Below are positions 14,800-21,149 of a DNA stretch of 21,149 nucleotides, in pieces (the stretch's first letter is position 1; each line of letters opens with the position of its first letter). The position numbers and the translations under genes are program-made. Under the pieces are notes generated by a model. It saw only the letters and a program-made list of their open reading frames with translations. It was not told the DNA's origin and made no database searches. Location of the stretch: positions 1 through 21,149 of the forward strand of contig JAEWFG010000406.1 of assembly GCA_023388935.1 (NCBI GenBank). Direction: 5' to 3'. The stretch is from Pseudomonadota bacterium. GTDB taxonomy: Bacteria; Pseudomonadota; Alphaproteobacteria; Rhizobiales; Xanthobacteraceae.

Positions 14800-14880
14800 G
14801 GTCAGGCATTCACCTTATGAGGGCGGTGTGATAGCGCCATTGCGGCGGCCGCGCTATGGTCCGCCTCGTGGAGCAGAGTA
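14800..14880. promoter_or_regulatory. mutM-ubiE divergent promoter region
   Basis: Only 81 bp separate the two divergent starts, so both promoters must lie here. An inverted repeat ATAGCGC (14831-14837)-N13-GCGCTAT (14851-14857) sits in the middle and could be an operator acting on both. GTGGAG at 14869-14874 is the likely ubiE ribosome site. The -35/-10 boxes are not clear. Confidence 0.4.
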
Positions 14881-15642
14881 ATGGATCGGCCGGGCGAAAC
14901 CACGCATTTTGGCTTCAGGGACGTTCCCCTGGGGGACAAGCAGACGCTGGTGAACGATGTGTTTCACAGCGTGGCGACGCGCTATGACCTGATGAACGAC
15001 CTGATGTCCGGTGGCCTGCACCGGGTCTGGAAGGACATCATGATCAATGCGCTCAACCCGCCGCGGAGCGACCGGCCGTTCAGGCTGCTCGACGTTGCCG
15101 GCGGCACCGGCGACATTTCGTTCCGCGCCGTCAAGGCGGCGGGCTCCGGCTTCCATGCCACCGTCTGCGACATCAACACCGAGATGCTGGCCGTGGGGCG
15201 CGAGCGCGCCGCAAAGCGGCATCTCGAGACCCAGGTCGATTTCGTCGAAGGCAATGCCGAAGCGCTCGCCTTCGCCGAACGCAGCTTCGATGCATATACG
15301 ATCGCTTTCGGCATTCGCAACGTGCCGCGGATCGATCTCGCGCTGCGCGAGGCCTATCGCGTGCTCAAGCCGGGCAGTCGTTTCCTGTGCCTGGAATTCT
15401 CGACCGTCGAGATGCCCGGGCTTGACCAGCTCTATGACCTGTTTTCGTTCAAGGTGATCCCGCCGCTCGGCCGCATGGTTACGGGCGATTCCGAGTCCTA
15501 CCAGTATCTCGTCGAATCGATCCGCAAGTTTCCGAAGCCAAACGCCTTCGCCGACATGATCCGCGACGCCGGCTTTGCCCGCGTGAGCTGGCAGATATTG
15601 TCCGGCGGCATCGTCGCGCTGCATTCGGGCTGGCGTTTGTGA
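14881..15642 (+). CDS. ubiE: Ubiquinone/menaquinone biosynthesis C-methyltransferase UbiE
   Basis: SAM-dependent methyltransferase that adds the C-methyl group to the ubiquinone (or demethylmenaquinone) ring. It has 253 residues, normal for the family (E. coli 251). The UbiE signature ATRYDLMNDLMSGGLHRVWK is followed by the SAM-binding motif LLDVAGGTGDI (Asp71-Asp78). The second family signature, AYRVLKPGSRFLCLEFS, and the C-terminal SYQYLVESIRKFP are intact. A GGAG element precedes ATG 14881. Its stop overlaps the ubiB start by four bases (GTGA), so the two are translated together. Confidence 0.96.
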   Translation: MDRPGETTHFGFRDVPLGDKQTLVNDVFHSVATRYDLMNDLMSGGLHRVWKDIMINALNPPRSDRPFRLLDVAGGTGDISFRAVKAAGSGFHATVCDINTEMLAVGRERAAKRHLETQVDFVEGNAEALAFAERSFDAYTIAFGIRNVPRIDLALREAYRVLKPGSRFLCLEFSTVEMPGLDQLYDLFSFKVIPPLGRMVTGDSESYQYLVESIRKFPKPNAFADMIRDAGFARVSWQILSGGIVALHSGWRL

Positions 15643-17213
15643 TTTCCGCCTTCACCCACATTGTGCGCCTGATCCGCGCCGCGTTCGTGTTCGCCCGCGA
15701 GGGCGTGTTCGGTTCGGTCGATCCGAGCCTGGTGCCGCCGCCCGGACAGGTCGCGCTGAAACTCGCGCGACTCGTCGAGCGGCGCGGCGTCAAGCAAGGT
15801 CCGCGAATATCCCGCGCGCTGACGCGGATGGGACCGGCCTATCTCAAGCTCGGCCAATTCCTGGCGACGCGGCCCGACGTGGTCGGCGTCGGCATGGCGC
15901 GCGACCTCGAAAGCCTCCAGGACCGCCTGCCGCCGTTCTCGCAAGCCGAAGCGGAAGCTGCGATCACGAGTTCGCTGGAGCGGCCGCTGGCGGACGTGTT
16001 CGCGAGCTTCGGCCCGCCGGTCGCTGCCGCCTCGATCGCCCAGGTGCATCGCGGCGAAATCTTGCGCGACGGCATTCGAAAGCCGGTCGCGATCAAGGTG
16101 CTGCGGCCCAACGTTGCCGCGCGCTTCCGCCGCGACCTCTCCGACTTCTTCTTCGTCGCGCACAAGGCCGAGACCCATTCGGCCGAAGCGCGGCGCCTGC
16201 GCCTCGTCGAAGTCATCAACACCATGTCGCGCTCGGTCGCGATGGAGATGGATCTGCGGCTGGAAGCCGCCGCGCTGTCCGAGATGGCGGAGAACACGCA
16301 CGACGATCCCGATTTCCGCGTGCCGACCGTCGATTGGGACCGCACCACGCACAACGTGCTGACGATGGAGTGGATCGACGGTATCGCACTGAACGATCAC
16401 AAACGCCTGGCAGAGGCGCAGGTCGACCTGCCCGATCTCGGCCGCAAGGTGATCCAGAGCTTTCTGCGGCACGCGCTGCGCGACGGTTTCTTCCACGCCG
16501 ACATGCATCCGGGCAATCTGTTCCTGGATGATGCCGGCCGTCTCGTCGCGGTCGATTTCGGCATCATGGGCCGGCTCGGCATGAAGGAACGGCGCTTCCT
16601 CGCGGAGATCCTGCTCGGCTTCATCACCCGCAACTATCGCCGCGTCGCCGAAGTGCATTTCGAGGCGGGCTATGTCCCCGCACACCACTCGGTCGAAAAC
16701 TTTGCGCAGGCAATCCGGGCCATCGGCGAGCCGATCCACAACCGCACCGCCGAGGAGATCTCGATGGCGCGGCTGCTGACGCTGCTGCTCGAAGTCACCG
16801 GCCTGTTCGACATGACCACGCGGCCCGAGCTGATCCTGCTGCAGAAGACCATGGTGGTGGTCGAGGGCGTCGCGCGCGGCTTCGATCCCAAGCTCGACAT
16901 CTGGAAGATCGCCGACCCCGTGGTGCGTGAATGGATCGAGCGCAATCTCGGCCCGATCGGCCGGGTGCAGGGCGCGCTCTCGGGGACAGGCGATCTTGCC
17001 CGCGTGCTGACGAACCTGCCCGACATCGCCGCGCGTTCGGTCAAGGTCCTCGAGCAGCTCGAGACCATGACCCTGGACGGCATTCGGCTCTCGCCGGAGA
17101 GCATCGCGGCGATGGGCCGGAGCGAGGGTCGCAAGAACCGCTGGCGCACCGTGGCGCTCTGGATCATCGCCGCCACCTTCATCGGTATCCTGATCGCCAT
17201 TCGGAATTTATGA
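15639..17213 (+). CDS. ubiB: Ubiquinone biosynthesis kinase-like protein UbiB
   Basis: Membrane-linked atypical kinase/ATPase of the ADCK/ABC1 family required for ubiquinone production. 524 residues. Family motifs in order: KxGQ as LKLGQFLATRPD (Lys70-Gln73), the alanine-rich loop AAASIAQVHRG (129-139) in place of a glycine-rich loop, the ATP lysine Lys153 (VAIKV), the catalytic loop HADMHPGN (286-293) and the metal-binding DFG (Asp306). The C-terminus has a single clear membrane segment (about 505-522, VALWIIAATFIGILIAI). The start is GTG at 15639, overlapping the ubiE stop; it gives the normal N-terminus. The TGA stop (17211-17213) lies inside the first of two operator-like palindromes. Confidence 0.95.
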   Translation: MISAFTHIVRLIRAAFVFAREGVFGSVDPSLVPPPGQVALKLARLVERRGVKQGPRISRALTRMGPAYLKLGQFLATRPDVVGVGMARDLESLQDRLPPFSQAEAEAAITSSLERPLADVFASFGPPVAAASIAQVHRGEILRDGIRKPVAIKVLRPNVAARFRRDLSDFFFVAHKAETHSAEARRLRLVEVINTMSRSVAMEMDLRLEAAALSEMAENTHDDPDFRVPTVDWDRTTHNVLTMEWIDGIALNDHKRLAEAQVDLPDLGRKVIQSFLRHALRDGFFHADMHPGNLFLDDAGRLVAVDFGIMGRLGMKERRFLAEILLGFITRNYRRVAEVHFEAGYVPAHHSVENFAQAIRAIGEPIHNRTAEEISMARLLTLLLEVTGLFDMTTRPELILLQKTMVVVEGVARGFDPKLDIWKIADPVVREWIERNLGPIGRVQGALSGTGDLARVLTNLPDIAARSVKVLEQLETMTLDGIRLSPESIAAMGRSEGRKNRWRTVALWIIAATFIGILIAIRNL

Positions 17214-17250
17214 TTGCACTGCAATCATGGTAGCGATAGCATCGCTATCA
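17211..17250. promoter_or_regulatory. Tandem 17-bp palindromic operator candidates upstream of coaBC
   Basis: Two palindromes of the same form lie 23 bp apart: TGATTGC-ACT-GCAATCA (17211-17227) and CGATAGC-ATC-GCTATCA (17234-17250), consensus YGATWGC-N3-GCWATCA. The first extends to a perfect 9-bp inverted repeat (17210-17228). A possible promoter TTGCAC (17214-17219)-N17-TAGCAT (17237-17242) would have its -35 in the first and its -10 in the second. The ribosome site GGAGGG (17260-17265) and coaBC ATG (17270) follow at once. The half-site GCTATCA/TGATAGC resembles, from memory, the operator of the FitA antitoxin, and the next gene starts with a FitA-like domain. There is no T-run after either palindrome, which argues against a terminator. 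Confidence 0.65.
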
Positions 17251-17269
17251 TTCTGTGCTGGAGGGCGTC

Positions 17270-18706
17270 ATGGCAAGCCTGACCATCCGCAAGCTCGACG
17301 ACGCCGTCAAAACCTATTTGCGCCTGCGCTCGGCCAAGAACCGCAGATCAGTCGAGGAAGAGGTTCGGGTCATCCTGCGGGAGCTGATCGAGGGCCGCGA
17401 GGAGCCCCTGAAGCCCGCCGCATCCTCCAGCCCGACGCCTCAGCGCACCGGCGCCCTCCCCGAGGCCAGCGTCACCCTGATTATTGGCGGCGGGATCGCG
17501 GCCTATAAATCGCTCGACCTGATCCGAAGGCTGAAGGAGCGCCGCGTCGAGGTCCGCTGCGTGCTGACCAAGGCGGCGCAGCAATTCGTCACGCCGCTGG
17601 CCGTGAGCGCACTGTCGCATGAACGCGTCTATACTGACCTGTTCGACCCTCAGAGCGAGTTCGACGCCGGCCATATTCGCCTCGCGCGCGATTGCGACCT
17701 GATCGTGGTGGCGCCGGCCACCGCCGACCTGATGGCGAAGATGGCGAATGGCCATGCCGACGATCTCGCCAGCGCCATCCTGCTCGCAACCAACCGGAAG
17801 ATCCTGCTCGCGCCGGCGATGAACCCGCTGATGTGGAACAACGCGGCGACCCGCCGCAACGTCTCGCAGCTTCAGCGTGACGGCGTGGTGCTGATCGGGC
17901 CCAATTCCGGCGAGATGGCCGAAGCGGGTGAGGCCGGCATCGGCCGCATGTCGGAGGCGATCGAGATCGCCACTGCCGCAGAGCGCCTGCTGCGGCCGCC
18001 GGTGCCGCGGCCGCTTGCCGGCAAGCGCGTATTGATCACCGCAGGTCCGACGCATGAGCCGATCGATCCGGTGCGCTACATCGCCAACCGATCCTCCGGC
18101 AAGCAAGGCTTTGCCATTGCCGCCGCTGCGCAGGCCGCAGGTGCCGAGGTGATTTTGGTCAGCGGCCCGGTCGGTCTTAGCGATCCCCAGGGCGTGACGG
18201 TCAAGCATGTCGAATCGGCCCGGCAGATGCTGGAGCAGGTGCAGGTGGCGCTCCCCGTAGACATCGCGATCTTCGCCGCGGCCGTGGCCGACTGGCGCGT
18301 CGCAAGTGAGGGCGAGCAGAAGCTGAAGAAGACCACGGCTGGCATGCCGCCGCTGCAGCTGGTCGAGAACCCCGATATCCTCGCCACGATTTCCAAGCTG
18401 ACCGACAAGCGCCCGCCGCTGGTGATCGGCTTTGCCGCCGAGACCGAGCACCTCATCGACAACGCCAAATCCAAGCTTGCCCGCAAGGGCTGCGACTGGA
18501 TCGTCGCCAACGACGTCTCGCCCGCCACGGGTGTGATGGGCGGCGACCGCAACACCGTGCATCTCATCAGCCGCAAGAATGGCGGGAAGAATGGTGAGAT
18601 CGCAGTTGATTCCTGGCCGGTGATGACCAAGGAACAGGTCGCCACCGAACTGGTCGCGCGCGTCGCCAAGAGCGTGGCCGGCAAATCCCTGGAGCCCGCA
18701 TCTTGA
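17270..18706 (+). CDS. coaBC: CoaBC with N-terminal FitA-like ribbon-helix-helix domain
   Basis: Bifunctional coenzyme A enzyme: the CoaB part joins 4'-phosphopantothenate to cysteine using CTP and the CoaC part decarboxylates the product with FMN. At 478 residues it is about 70 longer than E. coli CoaBC because residues 1-45 are extra: MASLTIRKLDDAVKTYLRLR and RSVEEEVRVIL, a ribbon-helix-helix domain matching FitA-type antitoxins. A Pro/Ser-rich linker (46-66) follows. CoaC runs about 67-245 with GGGIAAYKS, His135 (HIRLAR) and PAMN (Asn185). The active-site Cys motif ACGDxGxGR is replaced by AEAGEAGIGR. CoaB runs about 250-470, with VLITAGPTHEPIDPVRYIAN (Asn273), SSGKQGFA and Lys353 (KLKK). 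ATG 17270 has GGAGGG just upstream. The stop overlaps dut by TTGA. No PIN-domain toxin gene is nearby. Confidence 0.93.
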   Translation: MASLTIRKLDDAVKTYLRLRSAKNRRSVEEEVRVILRELIEGREEPLKPAASSSPTPQRTGALPEASVTLIIGGGIAAYKSLDLIRRLKERRVEVRCVLTKAAQQFVTPLAVSALSHERVYTDLFDPQSEFDAGHIRLARDCDLIVVAPATADLMAKMANGHADDLASAILLATNRKILLAPAMNPLMWNNAATRRNVSQLQRDGVVLIGPNSGEMAEAGEAGIGRMSEAIEIATAAERLLRPPVPRPLAGKRVLITAGPTHEPIDPVRYIANRSSGKQGFAIAAAAQAAGAEVILVSGPVGLSDPQGVTVKHVESARQMLEQVQVALPVDIAIFAAAVADWRVASEGEQKLKKTTAGMPPLQLVENPDILATISKLTDKRPPLVIGFAAETEHLIDNAKSKLARKGCDWIVANDVSPATGVMGGDRNTVHLISRKNGGKNGEIAVDSWPVMTKEQVATELVARVAKSVAGKSLEPAS

Positions 18707-19161
18707 GCACGAAAGTCTCGGTCGAACTGCAACGCTTAGGCCATGCCGAGGGCCTGCCACTACCGGCCTATCAGACCACCGAAGCCGCCGGCCTCGACCT
18801 GATGGCCGCGGTTCCGGAGAGCGAGCCGATGACGCTTGCGCCCGGCCAATATGCGCTGGTGCCGACGGGGCTTGCGATCGCTTTGCCGCCTGGGCACGAG
18901 GCGCAGGTACGGCCCCGCTCGGGGCTTGCCGCCAAGCACGGCGTCACCGTGCTGAACTCGCCGGGAACGATCGACGCGGACTATCGCGGCGAGATCAAGG
19001 TGATCCTGATCAATCACGGCCAGGCGCCCTTCGTGATCAAGCGCGGCGAGCGAATCGCGCAGATGGTGGTCGCGCCGGTGGTGCAGGCTGCACTGGTTCC
19101 CGTGGCGACACTGTCCGCGACGGATCGAGGCGCCGGCGGCTTCGGCTCGACCGGCCGCTAA
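18703..19161 (+). CDS. dut: Deoxyuridine 5'-triphosphate nucleotidohydrolase (dUTPase)
   Basis: Homotrimeric enzyme that hydrolyses dUTP to dUMP, keeping uracil out of DNA and feeding dTMP synthesis. 152 residues, with all five family motifs: AGLDLMA (29-35), RPRSGLA (70-76), GTIDADYRGE (88-97, catalytic Asp91), RGERIAQMVV (114-123) and the flexible C-terminal RGAGGFGSTG (142-151). The start is TTG at 18703, overlapping the coaBC TGA (TTGA), with GGAG about nine bases before it. No in-frame ATG precedes motif 1 that would keep the N-terminal strand. The coaBC-dut pair is conserved from E. coli to alphaproteobacteria. Confidence 0.96.
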   Translation: MSTKVSVELQRLGHAEGLPLPAYQTTEAAGLDLMAAVPESEPMTLAPGQYALVPTGLAIALPPGHEAQVRPRSGLAAKHGVTVLNSPGTIDADYRGEIKVILINHGQAPFVIKRGERIAQMVVAPVVQAALVPVATLSATDRGAGGFGSTGR

Positions 19162-19352
19162 GACACGGCAAATACAGAGGAATCGTCCACAGAATGACGT
19201 GGGTCGAAAGGCCACGGCCGGCATTTTTGTCGCGCCGCCTTCTGCGTTCACGATCTGGACTCTTACCGGTGGAGTCGCGGTGAGGGTATTGTGTTTTGAT
19301 TCGCGCACGACGGGGGTCGGTGTGCGTAGATTCGTGCGGTCTTGGGGCAACT
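19162..19352. promoter_or_regulatory. Intergenic region with a cluster of GANTC methylation sites
   Basis: This 191-bp gap before the PAS kinase gene contains five GANTC sites: 19180-19184 (GAATC), 19258-19262 (GACTC), 19272-19276 (GAGTC), 19298-19302 (GATTC) and 19329-19333 (GATTC). A sixth (GAGTC, 19368-19372) is just inside the gene. GANTC is the target of the cell-cycle methyltransferase CcrM in alphaproteobacteria. The two larger gene-free stretches in this window (5955-6307 and 7399-7721) contain none. GGGG a few bases before ATG 19353 may be the ribosome site. A -35/-10 pair is not obvious. Confidence 0.6.
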
Positions 19353-21149
19353 ATGTCAGGCGTGATCGAGTCGATGCGTCGGACGCTGTTGTCGTGCACA
19401 TCGTTGGCGCGCAACGGCTTGTTGGGAGGCGCTCTAGCAGCGCTACTGCCGGCTGCGCCGGCTGAGGCCGCCGATCTCATCGACGCACTCTCCATCATAC
19501 TGGACTTCAACCGGCAGGAACTCGCGGTGCTGGCCACCGCGCTGGCCTTGCTCGGCTTCACGGTCGTGGCCGCGATCCTGTTGATGCGCACGCGCGTGCG
19601 CTCGGCGAAGAACGAGGCGCGGTTGCGCGCGCGAATCGGGGAATTGCAACTGCAGGCCGACCGCTTCGGCGCGCTGCTGTTCGCCGAGCCGCAGATCCTG
19701 ATCTCCTGGCCGGCCGGCGACGATCGCGCGCAGATTTCCGGCGACATCTCGATGGTACTGCCGCGCGGCTCCTCTCCGCAGCGCGTGCTCGCGTTCGGAA
19801 CCTGGCTGCCGCCGGAACCCGCGCTCCAGATGGACCACGCGATCGACGCGCTCCGCGACCGCGGCGATGGGTTCCAGCTCACGCTGACCACGGCGCACGG
19901 TCACACGCTCGAGGCGATCGGACGTGCGATCGGCGGCCAGGCCATTGTCAGGATTCGTGAACTCTCCGGGCTCCGGCGCGATCTGGCCGAAACCAATCTG
20001 CGCTACAGGGCCCTCTCCGACGAGACCGAGATGCTGCGCGGTTTCGCCGCTGCCTCGCCGTGGCCGATCTGGGCCAAGGCCGATAACGGCGCGCTGACCT
20101 ATGCCAATCCGGCCTATGTGCGCGCGACCGAGGCGAACAGCGTCACCGACGCCCAGGAGCGCAAGCTTGAGCTGCTCGACAGCGCCGACCGCACCGCGAT
20201 GGAGCGGGGACTGAAGGATGCCGCCAGCTTCACCTCACGACTGCCGATCGTGATCGGCGGCGAGCGGCGCATCTACGACGTGCGCGCCGTCAATGTCGGC
20301 AGCAGCAGCGTCGGCATCGCCATCGACGCCAGCGAGGCCGATGCGCTGAGCTCGGCGCTGGTGCGGATGGCAGAGGCGCATCGCCGCACGCTCGACCAGC
20401 TCTCCTCCGGCGTCGCTGTGTTCGACGGCCAGCGCCGGCTCGCCTTCTACAACGATTCCTACCGGCGACTGTGGGACCTCGACCGCACCTTCCTCGACGC
20501 CAATCCTGACGATTCCAGCGTGCTCGACCAGCTTCGCGCCGCGCGCAAGCTGCCCGAGCAGCCGGACTTCCGCGCCTGGAAGGCCAAGCTGCACGAGGCC
20601 TATCGCGCGGTCGAGACCGCGAAAGAGACCTGGTATTTGCCCGACGGGCGCGCGCTGTCCGTCGTCACGACGCCAAATCCGGAAGGTGGCGTCACCTATC
20701 TGTTCAACGACGTCACCGAGAGCCTTGACCTCGCCCGCCGCTTCGACGGCCTGATCCGCGTCCAGCGCGAGACGCTGGACAGCCTCGCCGAGGGCGTCGC
20801 GGTGTTCGGCAGCAACGGCAAGGCGCAGCTGTTCAACCCGGCCTTTGCGCGGATGTGGAAGCTGTCGAGCGATGCGCTGCGCGACGCGCCTCATATCCAG
20901 ACGGTCGAAGGCTGGTGCCATCAGCTTTTCGACGACCCCGTGGTCTGGCGGCAGATCCGCGAAGCCATCACCTCGATCGAGAACCGCGCCGACGTGCCGC
21001 TCAAGCTGGAGCGCAAGGACGGCAGCGTGCTCGACGGCATGATTCGGCCGCTGCCCGACGGCGCCACCATGCTGACGTTCCAGGACATCACCGACACCGA
21101 GAACGTCGAACGCGCGCTGCGCGAACGCAACGAAGCGCTGGAGGCGGCA
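19353..21149 (+). CDS. Membrane-anchored multi-PAS sensor histidine kinase, N-terminal 599 residues (C-terminus beyond window)
   Basis: The frame is open from ATG 19353 to the window edge. Two hydrophobic stretches, about 22-40 (GLLGGALAALLPAAPAEAA, signal-like) and 57-78 (ELAVLATALALLGFTVVAAI), are followed by a coiled linker. At least three PAS-like modules follow. They are near 220-340 (FAAASPWPIWAKADNGALTY), 345-475 (TLDQLSSGVAVFDGQRRLAF) and 480-590 (TLDSLAEGVAVFGSNGKAQL, then TFQDITDTENVERAL). The LTFQDITDxxxxE ending normally leads into the dimerisation/phosphoacceptor helix, which is beyond the window. Organisation and location resemble alphaproteobacterial DivL, a cell-cycle kinase-like regulator of CckA-CtrA, but the phosphoacceptor residue (His or Tyr) cannot be seen, so this is a suggestion only. 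An in-frame ATG at 19374 is an alternative start with a poorer ribosome site. Confidence 0.85.
   Translation, partial: MSGVIESMRRTLLSCTSLARNGLLGGALAALLPAAPAEAADLIDALSIILDFNRQELAVLATALALLGFTVVAAILLMRTRVRSAKNEARLRARIGELQLQADRFGALLFAEPQILISWPAGDDRAQISGDISMVLPRGSSPQRVLAFGTWLPPEPALQMDHAIDALRDRGDGFQLTLTTAHGHTLEAIGRAIGGQAIVRIRELSGLRRDLAETNLRYRALSDETEMLRGFAAASPWPIWAKADNGALTYANPAYVRATEANSVTDAQERKLELLDSADRTAMERGLKDAASFTSRLPIVIGGERRIYDVRAVNVGSSSVGIAIDASEADALSSALVRMAEAHRRTLDQLSSGVAVFDGQRRLAFYNDSYRRLWDLDRTFLDANPDDSSVLDQLRAARKLPEQPDFRAWKAKLHEAYRAVETAKETWYLPDGRALSVVTTPNPEGGVTYLFNDVTESLDLARRFDGLIRVQRETLDSLAEGVAVFGSNGKAQLFNPAFARMWKLSSDALRDAPHIQTVEGWCHQLFDDPVVWRQIREAITSIENRADVPLKLERKDGSVLDGMIRPLPDGATMLTFQDITDTENVERALRERNEALEAA

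Noticed and set aside
15498..16739. Reverse-strand frame across ubiE/ubiB
   Set aside because: Antisense shadow of ubiB with no domain; ubiE and ubiB carry all family motifs and overlapping start/stop codons.
17210..17250. Rho-independent terminator of ubiB
   Set aside because: The stems are short, AT-balanced and have no T-run, and they are two similar units at fixed spacing, which fits operators better.
17270..17405. Separate small FitA-like antitoxin gene preceding coaBC
   Set aside because: The frame is continuous into CoaBC with no stop, no internal start with a ribosome site was seen near the CoaC domain, and no toxin gene follows; a fusion is the simpler reading.
17348..18760. 470-codon reverse-strand frame opposite coaBC
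   Set aside because: Antisense shadow; no recognisable motif, while coaBC and dut are certain.

Overview
The window looks like chromosomal DNA of a Bradyrhizobium-type alphaproteobacterium (Rhizobiales). It is GC-rich. It encodes a 163-residue Irr with both the GCPW haem motif (Cys29) and the His117-119 cluster characteristic of Bradyrhizobium. Its gaps carry several dispersed intergenic palindromes of the kind common in that genus. No phage, transposase, plasmid or CRISPR sequence is visible. This is mostly core and housekeeping DNA.

Layout. (1) Oxidative stress, 1-3116: the N-terminal half of catalase-peroxidase katG (leftward, cut by the window edge) is divergent from oxyR, which is followed by a GNAT acetyltransferase and a glutathione S-transferase in a tight operon. 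(2) Fatty-acid synthesis and iron, 3215-6799: fabA-fabB-fabI (leftward) make and elongate unsaturated acyl chains. They are divergent from irr, the haem-responsive iron regulator, whose promoter carries a hexamer array resembling the known Fur target. (3) Mixed genes, 6868-13893: a secreted double-SH3 protein, a D-2-hydroxyacid (glycerate/hydroxypyruvate) dehydrogenase, a MoeB/ThiF-type E1-like enzyme, a secreted peptidoglycan-binding protein with a degenerate trypsin-like domain, a gamma-glutamyltransferase-family enzyme and a RimJ/RimL-type acetyltransferase. (4) A conserved alphaproteobacterial block, 13900-19161: mutM (leftward), then ubiE-ubiB and coaBC-dut (rightward). (5) 19353 to the end: the N-terminal 599 residues of a membrane-anchored multi-PAS sensor kinase, possibly DivL-like, running off the window.

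The strongest unusual signal is at 17211-17400. CoaBC carries an extra N-terminal ribbon-helix-helix domain of the FitA antitoxin type. Immediately upstream, between the ubiB stop and the coaBC start, are two near-identical 17-bp palindromes exactly 23 bp apart, shaped like tandem operators. This suggests a CoA-biosynthesis enzyme that binds its own promoter. Its decarboxylase half also lacks the usual active-site cysteine motif. The second notable signal is a cluster of six GANTC (CcrM methylation) sites in 193 bp in front of the PAS kinase.

Six intergenic palindromic repeat loci, falling into four sequence types, punctuate the window. One lies inside the fab operon and one supplies both stop codons of a convergent gene pair.
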